From E44-bin88 sp050123275 (lineage in GTDB: Bacteria; Chloroflexota; Dehalococcoidia; Dehalococcoidales; BS750m-G39), in assembly GCA_050123275.1 (NCBI GenBank), contig JASFHK010000005.1, forward strand, positions 41,313 through 105,312: a stretch of 64,000 nt of DNA, read 5' to 3'. Below, in pieces: positions 1-7,478 of this stretch. Numbering within the stretch: the first letter of the stretch is position 1; each line of letters opens with the position of its first letter. The notes beneath the pieces are model-generated. The model made no database searches. It saw only the letters and a list, made by a program, of their open reading frames with translations, and had not been told where the DNA came from. A program made the translations under genes and the position numbers.

Positions 1-633
1 GACGCCCGCCGCCAGCTTCTGGAGAGGGCGGCCCCCATGCTTAAAGTACCTGCCGAAGAGCTGGACACCAAGGACGGCGTTATCTTCGCCAAGAGCGACC
101 CCGCTAAGGAAATGGCCTGGTACAAGGCGATGGGCATCGCCCGCACCATAACCGGCCAGGGGCGCTTCGATGTCGACTTCTCTTTGAGCAACTGTATGAT
201 TATCTTCGCCGAGGTCGAAATCGACACCGACACGGGCAAGCTCGAGTTAAAACACATTGTCGCCTCCACTGACTGCGGCCAGGTTATCGACCCCCTCGTT
301 CTCGAAGGCCAGCTTCACGGCTGCCTGGGCTCGGCGGGGCTGGATACCGCCGTTTTCGAGGAGACCATACTCGATAAAGACACGGGCCACATCGTCAACT
401 GCAACATGATTGACTACAAGTGGCGCACCTTCGCCGATTTGCCCCCCTTCGATACCCTCATGATGGAGACGCCCATCGACAGCCACCGCTTCCACGCCGT
501 CGGCGTGGGCGAAATCGCCCCCGCCCCCGGCGCCGCCGCCGTGCTCATGGCCGTCAACAACGCCATCGGCAAGAAAATAATGACTTATCCGGCCACGCCC
601 CAGAAGGTTCTGAAGGCGTTGGGCAAGATATAG
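1..633 (+). CDS. Molybdenum hydroxylase large (molybdopterin-binding) subunit, C-terminal part
   Basis: The reading frame is open from base 1, so the gene starts outside the window and only about 210 C-terminal residues are seen. They match the end of the xanthine dehydrogenase / 4-hydroxybenzoyl-CoA reductase / CO dehydrogenase large-subunit family. Visible signatures are the DCGQVIDP...EGQLHG stretch and the VGVGE motif near the end, which in this family carries the active-site glutamate beside the Mo cofactor, followed by a P-A-T-P-x-K-V-x-K-A-L tail. The family hydroxylates or reduces aromatic, purine or CoA-ester substrates; the substrate cannot be read from this fragment. The next gene, 11 bases downstream behind a GAGGAGAG site, encodes the FAD subunit of the same enzyme type, so the two form an operon and probably a complex. 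Confidence 0.9.
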   Translation, partial: DARRQLLERAAPMLKVPAEELDTKDGVIFAKSDPAKEMAWYKAMGIARTITGQGRFDVDFSLSNCMIIFAEVEIDTDTGKLELKHIVASTDCGQVIDPLVLEGQLHGCLGSAGLDTAVFEETILDKDTGHIVNCNMIDYKWRTFADLPPFDTLMMETPIDSHRFHAVGVGEIAPAPGAAAVLMAVNNAIGKKIMTYPATPQKVLKALGKI

Positions 634-644
634 AGGAGAGAGCT

Positions 645-2999
645 ATGAAAGCATTCGACCACGTTGACGCCAAGACCGTAAACGAAGCCGTTAAGTCGCT
701 CGAAAAAGGCAAGGCCAGGCTCATCGCCGGCGGCACCGACCTGTTGAGCACGCTTAAGGATAAGATACTTCCCGAATACCCCGAAACCGTCGTCAATATC
801 AAGACCATACCCGGCATGGACGACATCAAAGAGGACGGCAAGGGGCTGAAAATAGGCGCCCTGGCCAAGCTGGATAAGATAGCCGGCTCGCCGGCGGTCA
901 AGAAGAACTATAAAATACTGGCCGAAGCCGCCCGGGCCGTGGCCACCCCCCAGATTCGGCGCATGGGCACCATCGGCGGCAACCTCTGCCAGGACGTGCG
1001 TTGCTGGTACTACCGCTATCCCCACAGCGTGGGGGGCAGGATACTCTGCTACCTCAAAGGCGGCAAGGGCTGCTACGCTTTAACACGGGAGAACCAGAAC
1101 CACTCCATCTTCGGCGGCATGCGCGACGCCGACCCGCCCTGCACCTCGGCCTGTCCGGGTAGCGTTGAAATCCCCGTCTACATGAGCCAGATTAGAGAGG
1201 GCGATATTGAAGGCGCCGCCAAAACACTGCTCAAGAACAACCCCATCCCCGCCATAACGGGGCGGGTCTGCCCCCATTTCTGCGAGCAGCTCTGTAACCG
1301 CGGCGATTTCGACGAGGCGGTTTCGGTGAGGGATGTCGAACGTTTCATCGGCGACTACATCCTCGACCACGCCGCCAGTATCGTCAAGCCGCCCGCCAAA
1401 GACAGCGGCAAAAAAGTGGCTATCGTCGGCTCGGGCCCCGGCGGGCTCGCCGCCGCTTACTACCTTAGAATGGAAGGACATCGCGTCACCGTCTTCGAGC
1501 GCCGTGAGGAGGCCGGCGGCATGCTGGCCTACGTCATCCCCAACTACCGGCTGCCCAAGGATGTGGTCAGGCGCGTCATTAAAACGCTGGAAGGCATCGG
1601 TATCGAGTTCAAATGCAAGGTCGATGTCGGCAAGGACGTAACCCTGGAGAGCCTGAAGAAGGACTACGACAGCGTTTTCATCGGCAGCGGCGCCTGGGAC
1701 CCGGTATCCATCGGGCTGGACGGCGAGGAGTCGACCCGCTTCGGTATGGAGCTCCTGGTCAATATCAACCGCGGTGTCAAAGAAGTCCCCGGTAAGAAAG
1801 TTCTCGTCATCGGCGGGGGCAACGCCGCCGTGGACGTGGCCGTCACCGCTTTGCGTCTGGGCGCCAAAGAGGCGACCATGGCCTGCCTGGAATCTAGAGA
1901 AGAGATGCCGGCGCTGCCCTGGGAGATTGCTCAGGCCGAGGAACAGGGGGTTAAGATAATGCCTTCCTGGGGGCCCAAGCGGGTGCTCAAGGACGGCGGT
2001 AAGGTCACCGGCATGGAGCTGGTGCGCTGCGCCTCGGTTTTCGATAAAGAGGGCCGCTTCGCCCCCAAGCTGGACGAGAGCACTAAAGAAACTGTCGAAG
2101 CCGACCAGATAATGATGGCGGTGGGCTACAGCACCGACCTCGACTTCGTTAAATCGTTAAAGGCTTTACAGACCGAGCGCGGCCTGATTGTCGCCGACCC
2201 CGAAACCCAGGCGACCAAGGTCGCAGGTATCTACGCCGGCGGCTCGATAACCCACGGGCCCGCCACCGTTATCGAGGCGGTTGCCGCCGGTAAACGGGCG
2301 GCGGCGGCCATGAATGCCTATTTGGGCGGCAAGCCGGCTCAAGCCGAAAAAGACGGCTCCTTGCTCAGTTTCAATAACGATTATCTTAAAGAGACCAAGC
2401 GGGTGGAGATGCCCCAGCTGCCGGTGTCGCAGAGAAGCCTGGATAAAGAGGACGCTCTGGGCTTAAAGCAGGGCGATATCGAGGGCGAAGCCAACCGCTG
2501 TTTTAACTGCGGCTGCGTTTCCGCCAGCGCCTCCGACATGGGCGTGGTGCTCATGGCGCTTGGGGCCAGCCTAAAGATTGCCGGCCCCAAGGGCGAGAGG
2601 ACGATTCCCGTCGCCGAGTTCTACGGCGCTTTGCGGCCCACCCTCGCCGAAGACGAAGTTCTCACCGGCATCGAGGTGCCCAAGCCCGCCGACGGCGCCA
2701 AGCAGAGCTTTATCAAGTTCCGGCTGCGCGAGTCCGTCGATTTCCCCATTGTCAGCATCGCCTCTATTCTCAAGGTCGAGGGCGGCGTCTGTAAGGACGC
2801 TCAAATCGCCCTGGGCGCGGTGGCCCCTATACCCGTGCGCGCCACGGCTGTGGAAAAGGCAATCAAGGGCAAGGCGCTCAACGCCGAGACGGCGGCAGCG
2901 GCCTCAGCGGCGGCTGTCGAGGGCGCCATACCGCTGGAGAATAACGCCCACAAGATTGAGATAACCAAGACGCTGGTGAAAAGGGTTATCCTCGAATAG
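645..2999 (+). CDS. Molybdenum hydroxylase FAD subunit with inserted GltD-like FAD/NAD(P) oxidoreductase
   Basis: A 784-residue protein, far longer than the usual 290-330 of this subunit. Residues 1-158 are the FAD-binding half (AGGTDL at 28-33, RRMGTIGGNLCQD at 105-117) with Cys 115, 120, 135 and 143, resembling the cysteine loop of 4-hydroxybenzoyl-CoA reductase beta. Residues 160-615 are an inserted glutamate-synthase-small-chain-like module: a two-cluster iron-sulfur domain (Cys 166, 170, 209, 213, 217), a FAD Rossmann site (VGSGPGG, 261-267) and a nucleotide Rossmann site (GGGNAA, 390-395). A CFNCGC motif (619-624) then leads back into the interrupted FAD subunit (SDMGVVLMALGA) and its C-terminal domain (about 645-784). 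The start is ATG 645 behind GAGGAGAG; the frame is open further upstream, but that part only overlaps the preceding gene. The insert probably passes electrons between NAD(P)H or ferredoxin and the Mo enzyme; that role is inferred. Confidence 0.88.
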   Translation: MKAFDHVDAKTVNEAVKSLEKGKARLIAGGTDLLSTLKDKILPEYPETVVNIKTIPGMDDIKEDGKGLKIGALAKLDKIAGSPAVKKNYKILAEAARAVATPQIRRMGTIGGNLCQDVRCWYYRYPHSVGGRILCYLKGGKGCYALTRENQNHSIFGGMRDADPPCTSACPGSVEIPVYMSQIREGDIEGAAKTLLKNNPIPAITGRVCPHFCEQLCNRGDFDEAVSVRDVERFIGDYILDHAASIVKPPAKDSGKKVAIVGSGPGGLAAAYYLRMEGHRVTVFERREEAGGMLAYVIPNYRLPKDVVRRVIKTLEGIGIEFKCKVDVGKDVTLESLKKDYDSVFIGSGAWDPVSIGLDGEESTRFGMELLVNINRGVKEVPGKKVLVIGGGNAAVDVAVTALRLGAKEATMACLESREEMPALPWEIAQAEEQGVKIMPSWGPKRVLKDGGKVTGMELVRCASVFDKEGRFAPKLDESTKETVEADQIMMAVGYSTDLDFVKSLKALQTERGLIVADPETQATKVAGIYAGGSITHGPATVIEAVAAGKRAAAAMNAYLGGKPAQAEKDGSLLSFNNDYLKETKRVEMPQLPVSQRSLDKEDALGLKQGDIEGEANRCFNCGCVSASASDMGVVLMALGASLKIAGPKGERTIPVAEFYGALRPTLAEDEVLTGIEVPKPADGAKQSFIKFRLRESVDFPIVSIASILKVEGGVCKDAQIALGAVAPIPVRATAVEKAIKGKALNAETAAAASAAAVEGAIPLENNAHKIEITKTLVKRVILE

Positions 3000-3020
3000 A
3001 AGCTAGCTTAGAAGATTTGG

Positions 3021-3058
3021 TTCACCGGCCCATCGGTTTTGGGTCGGTGAATTTTTTT
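3021..3058 (+). terminator. Rho-independent terminator after the Mo-hydroxylase operon
   Basis: An 11-bp stem (TTCACCGGCCC with GGGTCGGTGAA, one G-T pair) and a 9-base loop are followed by seven T residues. It ends the plus-strand operon at 2999. A near-identical copy lies at 12900-12938. Confidence 0.85.
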
Positions 3059-3069
3059 GGGGGGGGAAA

Positions 3070-3097
3070 GTGAGCCGCGGAGGACTCGCATCCTCGG
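3070..3097 (-). repeat. 28-bp fragment resembling the 3' end of tRNA-Lys, left copy
   Basis: These 28 bases are identical to 13799-13826. They match the 3' end (T-arm and acceptor) of the tRNA-Lys at 13877-13952, except that both decayed copies share the same altered T-arm bases. All three copies have the same orientation. Such tRNA 3'-end duplications are typical scars of site-specific integration; this copy would be one edge of the island that contains the archaellum genes. Confidence 0.7.
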
Positions 3098-3100
3098 GCT

Positions 3101-3619
3101 CTATCTATTGAAGCGGGACATGTTCTTGCATTCTTCGACTTGTATTTCTTTTATGGATTCCCCGGGGCTGAGATATCCGAATGCTTTCTGCCTTACCGTC
3201 TCCAGCAAATCGCTAAGTACTAACTGCTCCTTCTCCGAGAGCGGCGATAGGATCTGCCGCATCAGCTCCCAGCTGGCTATGTTTGCTCCCTCGAAAACCT
3301 TGTTACCCTCGCTGGTTATCACCAGCCGCACCAACCTGCGGTCACGCAGGTCTCTCATCTTCTTGATCAGACCACGCTTCTCCATGCGGTCGGCTATGAG
3401 GCTGATGGTGTTGGGGCTCCGGTCAAGAAATCGGGCTACGTCAGTCACTATTGCCTGACTACCGATGAGCTTTATGGCCATGAGCACCGCATGGTGCTCG
3501 GTGGTGAGTCCTTCTTTGGCAAATACCGCGTCCTCACATTTGAGCACCAGATTGTAGGTCTGGTGAATAAGAAGCCAAGTACTGAGTAGGGGGCTATCAA
3601 CGCCGAACTTAACCGCCAC
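3101..3619 (-). CDS. MarR-family transcriptional regulator
   Basis: A 172-residue winged-helix protein. The recognition region LDRSPNTISLIADRMEKRGLIKK and the wing DLRDRRLVRLVITSEG give the DxRxxR signature of MarR proteins, flanked by the usual dimerisation helices. The start is GTG 3619 behind AAGGAGAAGGC. MarR proteins bind palindromic operators as dimers and often release DNA on binding a small phenolic or other ligand. The gene is divergent from the archaellum genes, and a perfect 10-bp inverted repeat lies just downstream of the archaellum promoter, so it is the natural candidate for controlling archaellum expression and itself. TATAAT-like boxes on the minus strand (for example 3670-3675) could serve as its promoter, but no clear -35 accompanies them. 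The ligand is unknown. Confidence 0.88.
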   Translation of the reverse strand: MAVKFGVDSPLLSTWLLIHQTYNLVLKCEDAVFAKEGLTTEHHAVLMAIKLIGSQAIVTDVARFLDRSPNTISLIADRMEKRGLIKKMRDLRDRRLVRLVITSEGNKVFEGANIASWELMRQILSPLSEKEQLVLSDLLETVRQKAFGYLSPGESIKEIQVEECKNMSRFNR

Positions 3620-3730
3620 GCCTTCTCCTTAATTATATTATACAGTTTTTGTCAGCAAACTCTCCCGCTATTATACCAAAGTACCATCCAAAAAGTAATA
3701 CTATATACCTATTTTTGTAAGATTCCTGTG

Positions 3731-3760
3731 TTGACAAAAGGAAAAAAGTGTGATTATACT
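3731..3760 (+). promoter_or_regulatory. Sigma70-type promoter for the archaellum operon
   Basis: The -35 box TTGACA (3731-3736) is a perfect consensus and lies 18 bases before TATACT (3755-3760). Transcription should begin near 3767, giving a leader of about 280 bases before the archaellin start. This is a bacterial promoter driving archaeal-type genes. Confidence 0.75.
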
Positions 3761-3777
3761 TGTCATACACGAGCCTG

Positions 3778-3802
3778 TCATATACGAAACTATCGTATAT
3801 GA
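3778..3802 (+). promoter_or_regulatory. Palindromic operator, candidate MarR binding site
   Basis: The arms TCATATACGA and TCGTATATGA are perfect 10-bp inverted repeats around a 5-base spacer. A related half-site (TGTCATACACGAG, 3761-3773) lies 16 bases upstream of the matching left arm and overlaps the expected transcription start. Size and symmetry fit a MarR dimer site, and the divergent neighbour is a MarR gene; repression by blocking initiation is inferred. Confidence 0.7.
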
Positions 3803-3880
3803 ATAATTTGGATTAAGCTAAAACGGATTCTGGAACAGCTGACCTGGAAGCAACGAGATGTTAATTGGCAGAAGGTCAAA

Positions 3881-4054
3881 ATGTACAGGGGGGTGAAGTT
3901 GCCCTTTTCGGGGGCAGCCCCTCATCTAGAGAGAGAGGAGGTGGTCGTATGTGATTTTAGGGAGGTGGTTGTACGTGATTTTGAGGAAACGAAAATTAAG
4001 GAAACGAAAACCGGTGTATCTTCTTTGTTAAAGAAAGGAGAAAAAAATGATTGA
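3881..4054 (+). CDS. Possible 57-residue leader ORF upstream of the archaellin gene
   Basis: ATG 3881 follows AGAAGG with 5 bases of spacing and opens 57 codons that run to TGA at 4052-4054, overlapping the archaellin start codon by eight bases. The product is charged (Lys/Glu-rich second half) and contains two copies of a VVV-x-DF-x-E octapeptide encoded by a 24-base tandem repeat. No family is recognised. The overlap would allow translational coupling with the archaellin, but the archaellin has its own AGGAG site inside this frame. It may instead be untranslated leader that happens to be open. Confidence 0.35.
   Translation: MYRGVKLPFSGAAPHLEREEVVVCDFREVVVRDFEETKIKETKTGVSSLLKKGEKND
3937..3984 (+). 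repeat. Two tandem 24-base repeats in the archaellin leader
   Basis: Bases 3937-3960 and 3961-3984 are imperfect copies (four or five differences) that each begin with the SD-like GGAGGTGG. Together they give the leader two extra ribosome-binding-like sites far from the archaellin start. Confidence 0.6.
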
Positions 4055-5099
4055 CAAATTCATGAAAGCTATGCACAGGCTTCACAAAGGACAGCGGGGC
4101 ATGACCGGTCTGGAAACAGCCATTATCCTGATTGCCTTCGTGACAGTGGCTGCGGTGTTCGGCTACGCCGTACTGAGCGCCGGCATCTTCTCTGCGGAGC
4201 AGGGGAAGGAAACGGTCTACGCTGGCTTAGAGCAAGCCAAGAGTTCCATGGAGCTCAAGGGCTCGGTAATCGCCTACGGTGCTCCGGGAGATGAAGGGAC
4301 AATCAACGACTGCGATGACGACAGCGACTGGACTGCCAGCGCAGGTGTGGCAATTACCCAGGCTATAGGTTACGGCGGTGGTCACAGCCTTCAGCTAACC
4401 CTTGATGGAACGACAACCAGTTCTGAGTTCGGCGGCGGTCTGGCAGCCTACGGCACCAGCTCTACCGCAGACTTGTCCCAGAAAAGCTATATCAACCTCT
4501 ATGCTATGACGGATACTGATATGGCGGCTGGCGACTTGAAGTTACGAGTCAGTGACCAGGCTGATTGTACTGCACCGCTGGAGACTCTAGACCTGCCAGC
4601 GCTAACTGCTGGTACCTGGACGCTGATCACCCTCACCCTTGATAATCCGGGCGTGGATCTGGGTATCTTGACTGTCGGCATAGAAGGTCCTGACATGACC
4701 GGAGCTGGCTATGATGCGATTGTCTACCTGGACAGCATTGTTGCCGGACCTCCTTATAACCATGCCGAGCTCATTGTTTTCTCGGTGTCCAACGCTATCG
4801 CCGGTAAGCCGATAGACCTGACCCCAAGTCCAGACAACGTTACCGTAATCAGCTATACTGACCGCAATATTTTTGAGCCCAACATAACCTGGACTGTCAG
4901 CTTTGTCGGTCAGAACGACGGCGATTACCTGCTGGAGATGGGGGAGCAGGCACAGGTAGCGGTATCACTGGGTTTCCTAGCTGTTCCGCCAGGACCCAAT
5001 GCTGAAATCGGCTTGCAGGTGAAGCCGCCTCATGGTTCCGTAATCAGCATTGAGCGGACGATACCAGCCAACATAGATGCCGTTATGGATCTGTACTAG
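4047..5099 (+). CDS. arlB: Archaellin (archaeal-type flagellin), major filament subunit
   Basis: A 350-residue protein with a class III signal peptide: a short basic leader ending QRG, a predicted cut between Gly18 and Met19, then a hydrophobic stretch (ETAIILIAFVTVAAVFGYAVL) with the conserved glutamate at mature position +5. The 'LETAIILIAFVTVAAVFGY' core is characteristic of archaellins rather than type IV pilins. The rest is a beta-rich outer domain with many Thr, Gly and Asp residues. After cleavage by a prepilin-peptidase-like enzyme (none is encoded here) the subunit would polymerise from the membrane by the ArlI/ArlJ motor. It is the first gene of the cluster, has a strong AAGGAG site, and a stable hairpin follows it. 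A related adhesive pilin is possible, but the ArlH neighbour argues for an archaellum. Confidence 0.88.
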   Translation: MIDKFMKAMHRLHKGQRGMTGLETAIILIAFVTVAAVFGYAVLSAGIFSAEQGKETVYAGLEQAKSSMELKGSVIAYGAPGDEGTINDCDDDSDWTASAGVAITQAIGYGGGHSLQLTLDGTTTSSEFGGGLAAYGTSSTADLSQKSYINLYAMTDTDMAAGDLKLRVSDQADCTAPLETLDLPALTAGTWTLITLTLDNPGVDLGILTVGIEGPDMTGAGYDAIVYLDSIVAGPPYNHAELIVFSVSNAIAGKPIDLTPSPDNVTVISYTDRNIFEPNITWTVSFVGQNDGDYLLEMGEQAQVAVSLGFLAVPPGPNAEIGLQVKPPHGSVISIERTIPANIDAVMDLY

Positions 5100-5134
5100 G
5101 GAGACTTTAATCCCGAGATAACAAGATAACATGA

Positions 5135-5178
5135 GGCGCTCCCGGGGACGAGGGTAGGCAAAGTTCCCCGGGAGCGCC
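5135..5178 (+). other. Strong intercistronic hairpin after the archaellin gene
   Basis: A perfect 14-bp stem (GGCGCTCCCGGGGA with TCCCCGGGAGCGCC) surrounds a 16-base loop. No T-run follows, so it is unlikely to be a simple terminator. Its place between the abundant subunit and the motor genes suggests mRNA stabilisation or partial termination that makes archaellin more abundant. Confidence 0.75.
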
Positions 5179-5199
5179 GCACAGTCTTCGAGGAAAGAT

Positions 5200-5781
5200 A
5201 TGAACCCTGAGCAGAGAATAAAGGCTCTGGAGGACGAAGTAAAAGTCCTCAAGAACGAGGTAAAAGCGGTGCTTTTGGATATAAGAGAGCACTACCTTGG
5301 GCTGGAAAATCCGTTCAGCCTGCACAGGGTAACTCCGGGGCAGGAGCATCCGGCGGACATTCCCGGAGGAGGTGCAGCGCAGGATGTGACGCCTCCCCCC
5401 GAAGAGACCGAGGCGAGGAAGAAGGAGCCGGCCACACAGGAAGTGAACGGCAAGAAAACATCCAGCGTCCCCCAGAATATAGACCTTATAACCATCGTCG
5501 GATTAACACAATGGTCGGCTAAGGCGACATCGAGACTGGGCAAGACCAAGACGGAAGCACTGATCGAGGTCTATCACACCACCGGTCGTCTTTCCCCCAG
5601 CCTCAGGGATGTGCTGATAAGATTGACTCGCCTTTCCGATAACGAAAACGGTGATGGACGGGTGGGATCGAGGGAATACCTGGCAATCCTTACCGAACTG
5701 GACAGCCTGATGAATAAAGAAGGTAGTCAGTTCGATGCCTCGCTCCTGTCCATTCTGGCTGATGGGGAGGGACGACCATAG
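5200..5781 (+). CDS. ArlD/ArlE-like archaellum accessory protein
   Basis: 193 residues. Residues 1-36 form a heptad-like coiled coil (ALEDEVKVLKNEVKAVLLDI), 40-90 are a Pro/Glu/Lys-rich linker, and 93-193 a helical domain beginning NIDLITIVGLTQWSAK. Coiled coil, linker and C-terminal ArlD/E-type domain is the layout of the cytosolic archaellum accessory proteins that link the motor to the chemotaxis system. Residues 148-159 (NENGDGRVGSRE) have the spacing of an EF-hand-like calcium loop, not a usual feature of that family. The position between archaellin and arlG supports the assignment; the sequence match itself is weak. Confidence 0.55.
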   Translation: MNPEQRIKALEDEVKVLKNEVKAVLLDIREHYLGLENPFSLHRVTPGQEHPADIPGGGAAQDVTPPPEETEARKKEPATQEVNGKKTSSVPQNIDLITIVGLTQWSAKATSRLGKTKTEALIEVYHTTGRLSPSLRDVLIRLTRLSDNENGDGRVGSREYLAILTELDSLMNKEGSQFDASLLSILADGEGRP

Positions 5782-6242
5782 ATAAGGTAGTGGTAACCGT
5801 ACTGCTTATTATCACCGGGGTGGTCTGTACCCTGGCAGTGTTTAACGCCGTTTACCCGGCTATAGGTTCTGCCAGCGGGGCAATGGTAAGCATCGCCGGA
5901 AATATAAACGACCGCATTAAGAGCAAGATGGAAATAGTGCAGGTATCCTGCGAAGACAGCGACATTACCCTCTGGGCAAAGAATGTCGGCAGCACCAGGA
6001 TAGGGAGCATCGAGGACGGCGATGTCTTCTTTGGCCAGGAAGGTAATTTCGCACGGATACCCTATGATCAGGACGGCTCACCGAAACCATGCTGGAACTA
6101 CAGCATCGAGAACGATTCCGAATGGGGGCCTACAGCCACGCTGAAAATAACCATATATCTAGCTCAGGCACCTTCCGGCGCCCATTTCGTAAAGGTCGTG
6201 GCTCCGAACGGAGTCTTGGATGAATATCAGTTCAGCAATTAG
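5778..6242 (+). CDS. arlG: ArlG-like archaellum stator/anchor protein
   Basis: About 154 residues: an N-terminal membrane helix (VVVTVLLIITGVVCTLAVFNAVYPAI) followed by a soluble beta-sandwich domain with KNVGSTRIG- and GAHFVKVVAPNG-like strands, as in ArlF/ArlG, which in archaea anchor the filament to the S-layer. Start choice: the conventional GTG at 5790 has almost no ribosome-site spacing, whereas GGGAGGG (5765-5771) lies 6 bases before ATA 5778. The ATA start gives a DKVVV N-terminus and overlaps the preceding stop as ATAG. An AUA start is unusual. In a bacterium without a known archaeal S-layer the anchoring partner must be something else, perhaps one of the two genes behind arlJ. Confidence 0.62.
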   Translation: MDKVVVTVLLIITGVVCTLAVFNAVYPAIGSASGAMVSIAGNINDRIKSKMEIVQVSCEDSDITLWAKNVGSTRIGSIEDGDVFFGQEGNFARIPYDQDGSPKPCWNYSIENDSEWGPTATLKITIYLAQAPSGAHFVKVVAPNGVLDEYQFSN

Positions 6243-6250
6243 GGAAAGCC

Positions 6251-6745
6251 ATGGAGAATGCCATAGTTTCGCTGCTCTGCATCGCTCTTTTTCTGACGGG
6301 GACATTGAACCTTGCCGAAACATCCTTATCGGTGGTAGACAAGATTTCGAGTTCCTGGAGACAGGCAGAGGAGCAGAGTTATGAGATCAGGCAGACCGGG
6401 ATTGCCACGGTAAATGCCACCGTGCCCGATGCCAGCCATGTGGAGATAACCATCATTAATGAAGGGGCGGTTTCTTTAGGAGATTTCGACCGGTGGGACG
6501 TTATCATCCGCTACCAGGATGGTACCGCGGTGTGGCTGCCTTACAACTCCGTGCCGGGCTGGACGGTTGATAGTATATCTTTTGAAGGCAGTCCAGAGAC
6601 CTTCGACCCCGATATTTTGAACGCCGGTGAGGAGATGCTGCTTGTCCTGAGACTTGACCCTCCTCTGCCCTCGGAGTCCACTGCGGAAGCGGCCATATCA
6701 ACACCGAGAGGCATAGTAGCCAGAGCCATGTTCGCGATGGAGTAG
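6251..6745 (+). CDS. arlF: ArlF-like archaellum stator protein
   Basis: 164 residues with an N-terminal hydrophobic segment (IVSLLCIALFLTGTLNLAE) and an extracytoplasmic beta-sandwich domain (VNATVPDASHVEITIINEGAVSLGDFDRWDVIIRY). The ITIINEGAVSLGDFDRWDV stretch is typical of the FlaF/ArlF family, where a strand-swapped domain contacts the cell-surface layer. It starts at ATG 6251 behind AGGGA, eight bases after arlG, and is followed within four bases by arlH. It is expected to pair with ArlG as the stationary part of the motor. Confidence 0.65.
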   Translation: MENAIVSLLCIALFLTGTLNLAETSLSVVDKISSSWRQAEEQSYEIRQTGIATVNATVPDASHVEITIINEGAVSLGDFDRWDVIIRYQDGTAVWLPYNSVPGWTVDSISFEGSPETFDPDILNAGEEMLLVLRLDPPLPSESTAEAAISTPRGIVARAMFAME

Positions 6746-6749
6746 AGCT

Positions 6750-7466
6750 ATGAGTCACAATGAAGATGAAAAACGCCCTATAGGGAGCGCAATCTCCACC
6801 GGCCATGCCGAGATTGATAAGAAGGTCGGCGGAGGTATCCCGGTGGGGTCGCTTACCCTTATCGAGGGGCAGTCAGACGCCGGCAAGTCAGTGTTTGCCC
6901 AGCAGATGATCTGGGGCTCGCTGCGCGGTAATCACAGGGTGCTGGTGTTTACCACCGAGAACTCGGTCCGAAGCCTCAACACCCAGATGGAGAGCCTCGG
7001 TCTTGACATAATGGATGCTTTGCTCCTGGGGTGGCTTAAAATCTATCCTGTGGAGACATCAAGGCTGGAGCTAGTGGGCACTTTCGACGCTGTCTTGGAC
7101 GCCATCGAGCACCACACTGCCTACGGCATGGTGGTGGTCGATTCCCTGACGCCGGTAATCGCTCACACTTCGGTAGGGGATATCATCAGCTACTTCGAGA
7201 GGTGCAAGCGACTGTGCGATGATGGTAAGACTATCATCAATATCGCTCACACCTATGCCTTCAACGAGGAGGTACTGGCCCGCATCAGGTCGGTCTGTGA
7301 TGCCCATTTCCGGTTACGCATTGAGGAGGTGGGGGACAAGCTGATTAAGGTACTGGAGGTGGCCAAGGTCCGGGGGGCGGACAAGGACACGGGAAATATA
7401 CTCAGCTTCGAGGTTGAACCGGGCATGGGCATGCGGGTAATGCCTATCTCTCAAGCCAAGGCTTAA
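6750..7466 (+). CDS. arlH: Archaellum KaiC-like ATP-binding protein ArlH
   Basis: 238 residues, the normal length. It is a RecA/KaiC-type fold with Walker A GQSDAGKS at residues 40-47 and a Walker B strand GMVVVDSL near residue 121, preceded by the 'GGGIPVGSLTLIEG' entry common to KaiC domains. In archaea ArlH binds ATP, sits on the cytosolic face of ArlI and is needed for assembly. A KaiC-like gene immediately before a secretion ATPase and a membrane platform is the diagnostic order of an archaellum operon and separates it from Tad or type IV pilus clusters. Confidence 0.88.
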   Translation: MSHNEDEKRPIGSAISTGHAEIDKKVGGGIPVGSLTLIEGQSDAGKSVFAQQMIWGSLRGNHRVLVFTTENSVRSLNTQMESLGLDIMDALLLGWLKIYPVETSRLELVGTFDAVLDAIEHHTAYGMVVVDSLTPVIAHTSVGDIISYFERCKRLCDDGKTIINIAHTYAFNEEVLARIRSVCDAHFRLRIEEVGDKLIKVLEVAKVRGADKDTGNILSFEVEPGMGMRVMPISQAKA

Positions 7467-7478
7467 GAAAGGAACGAT

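Noticed and set aside
3947..3955. ATG-TGA start-stop element after an SD-like sequence in the archaellin leader
   Set aside because: The second copy of the 24-base repeat reads ACG-TGA, so the start-stop is not conserved between copies; a longer frame (3881-4054) reads through both.
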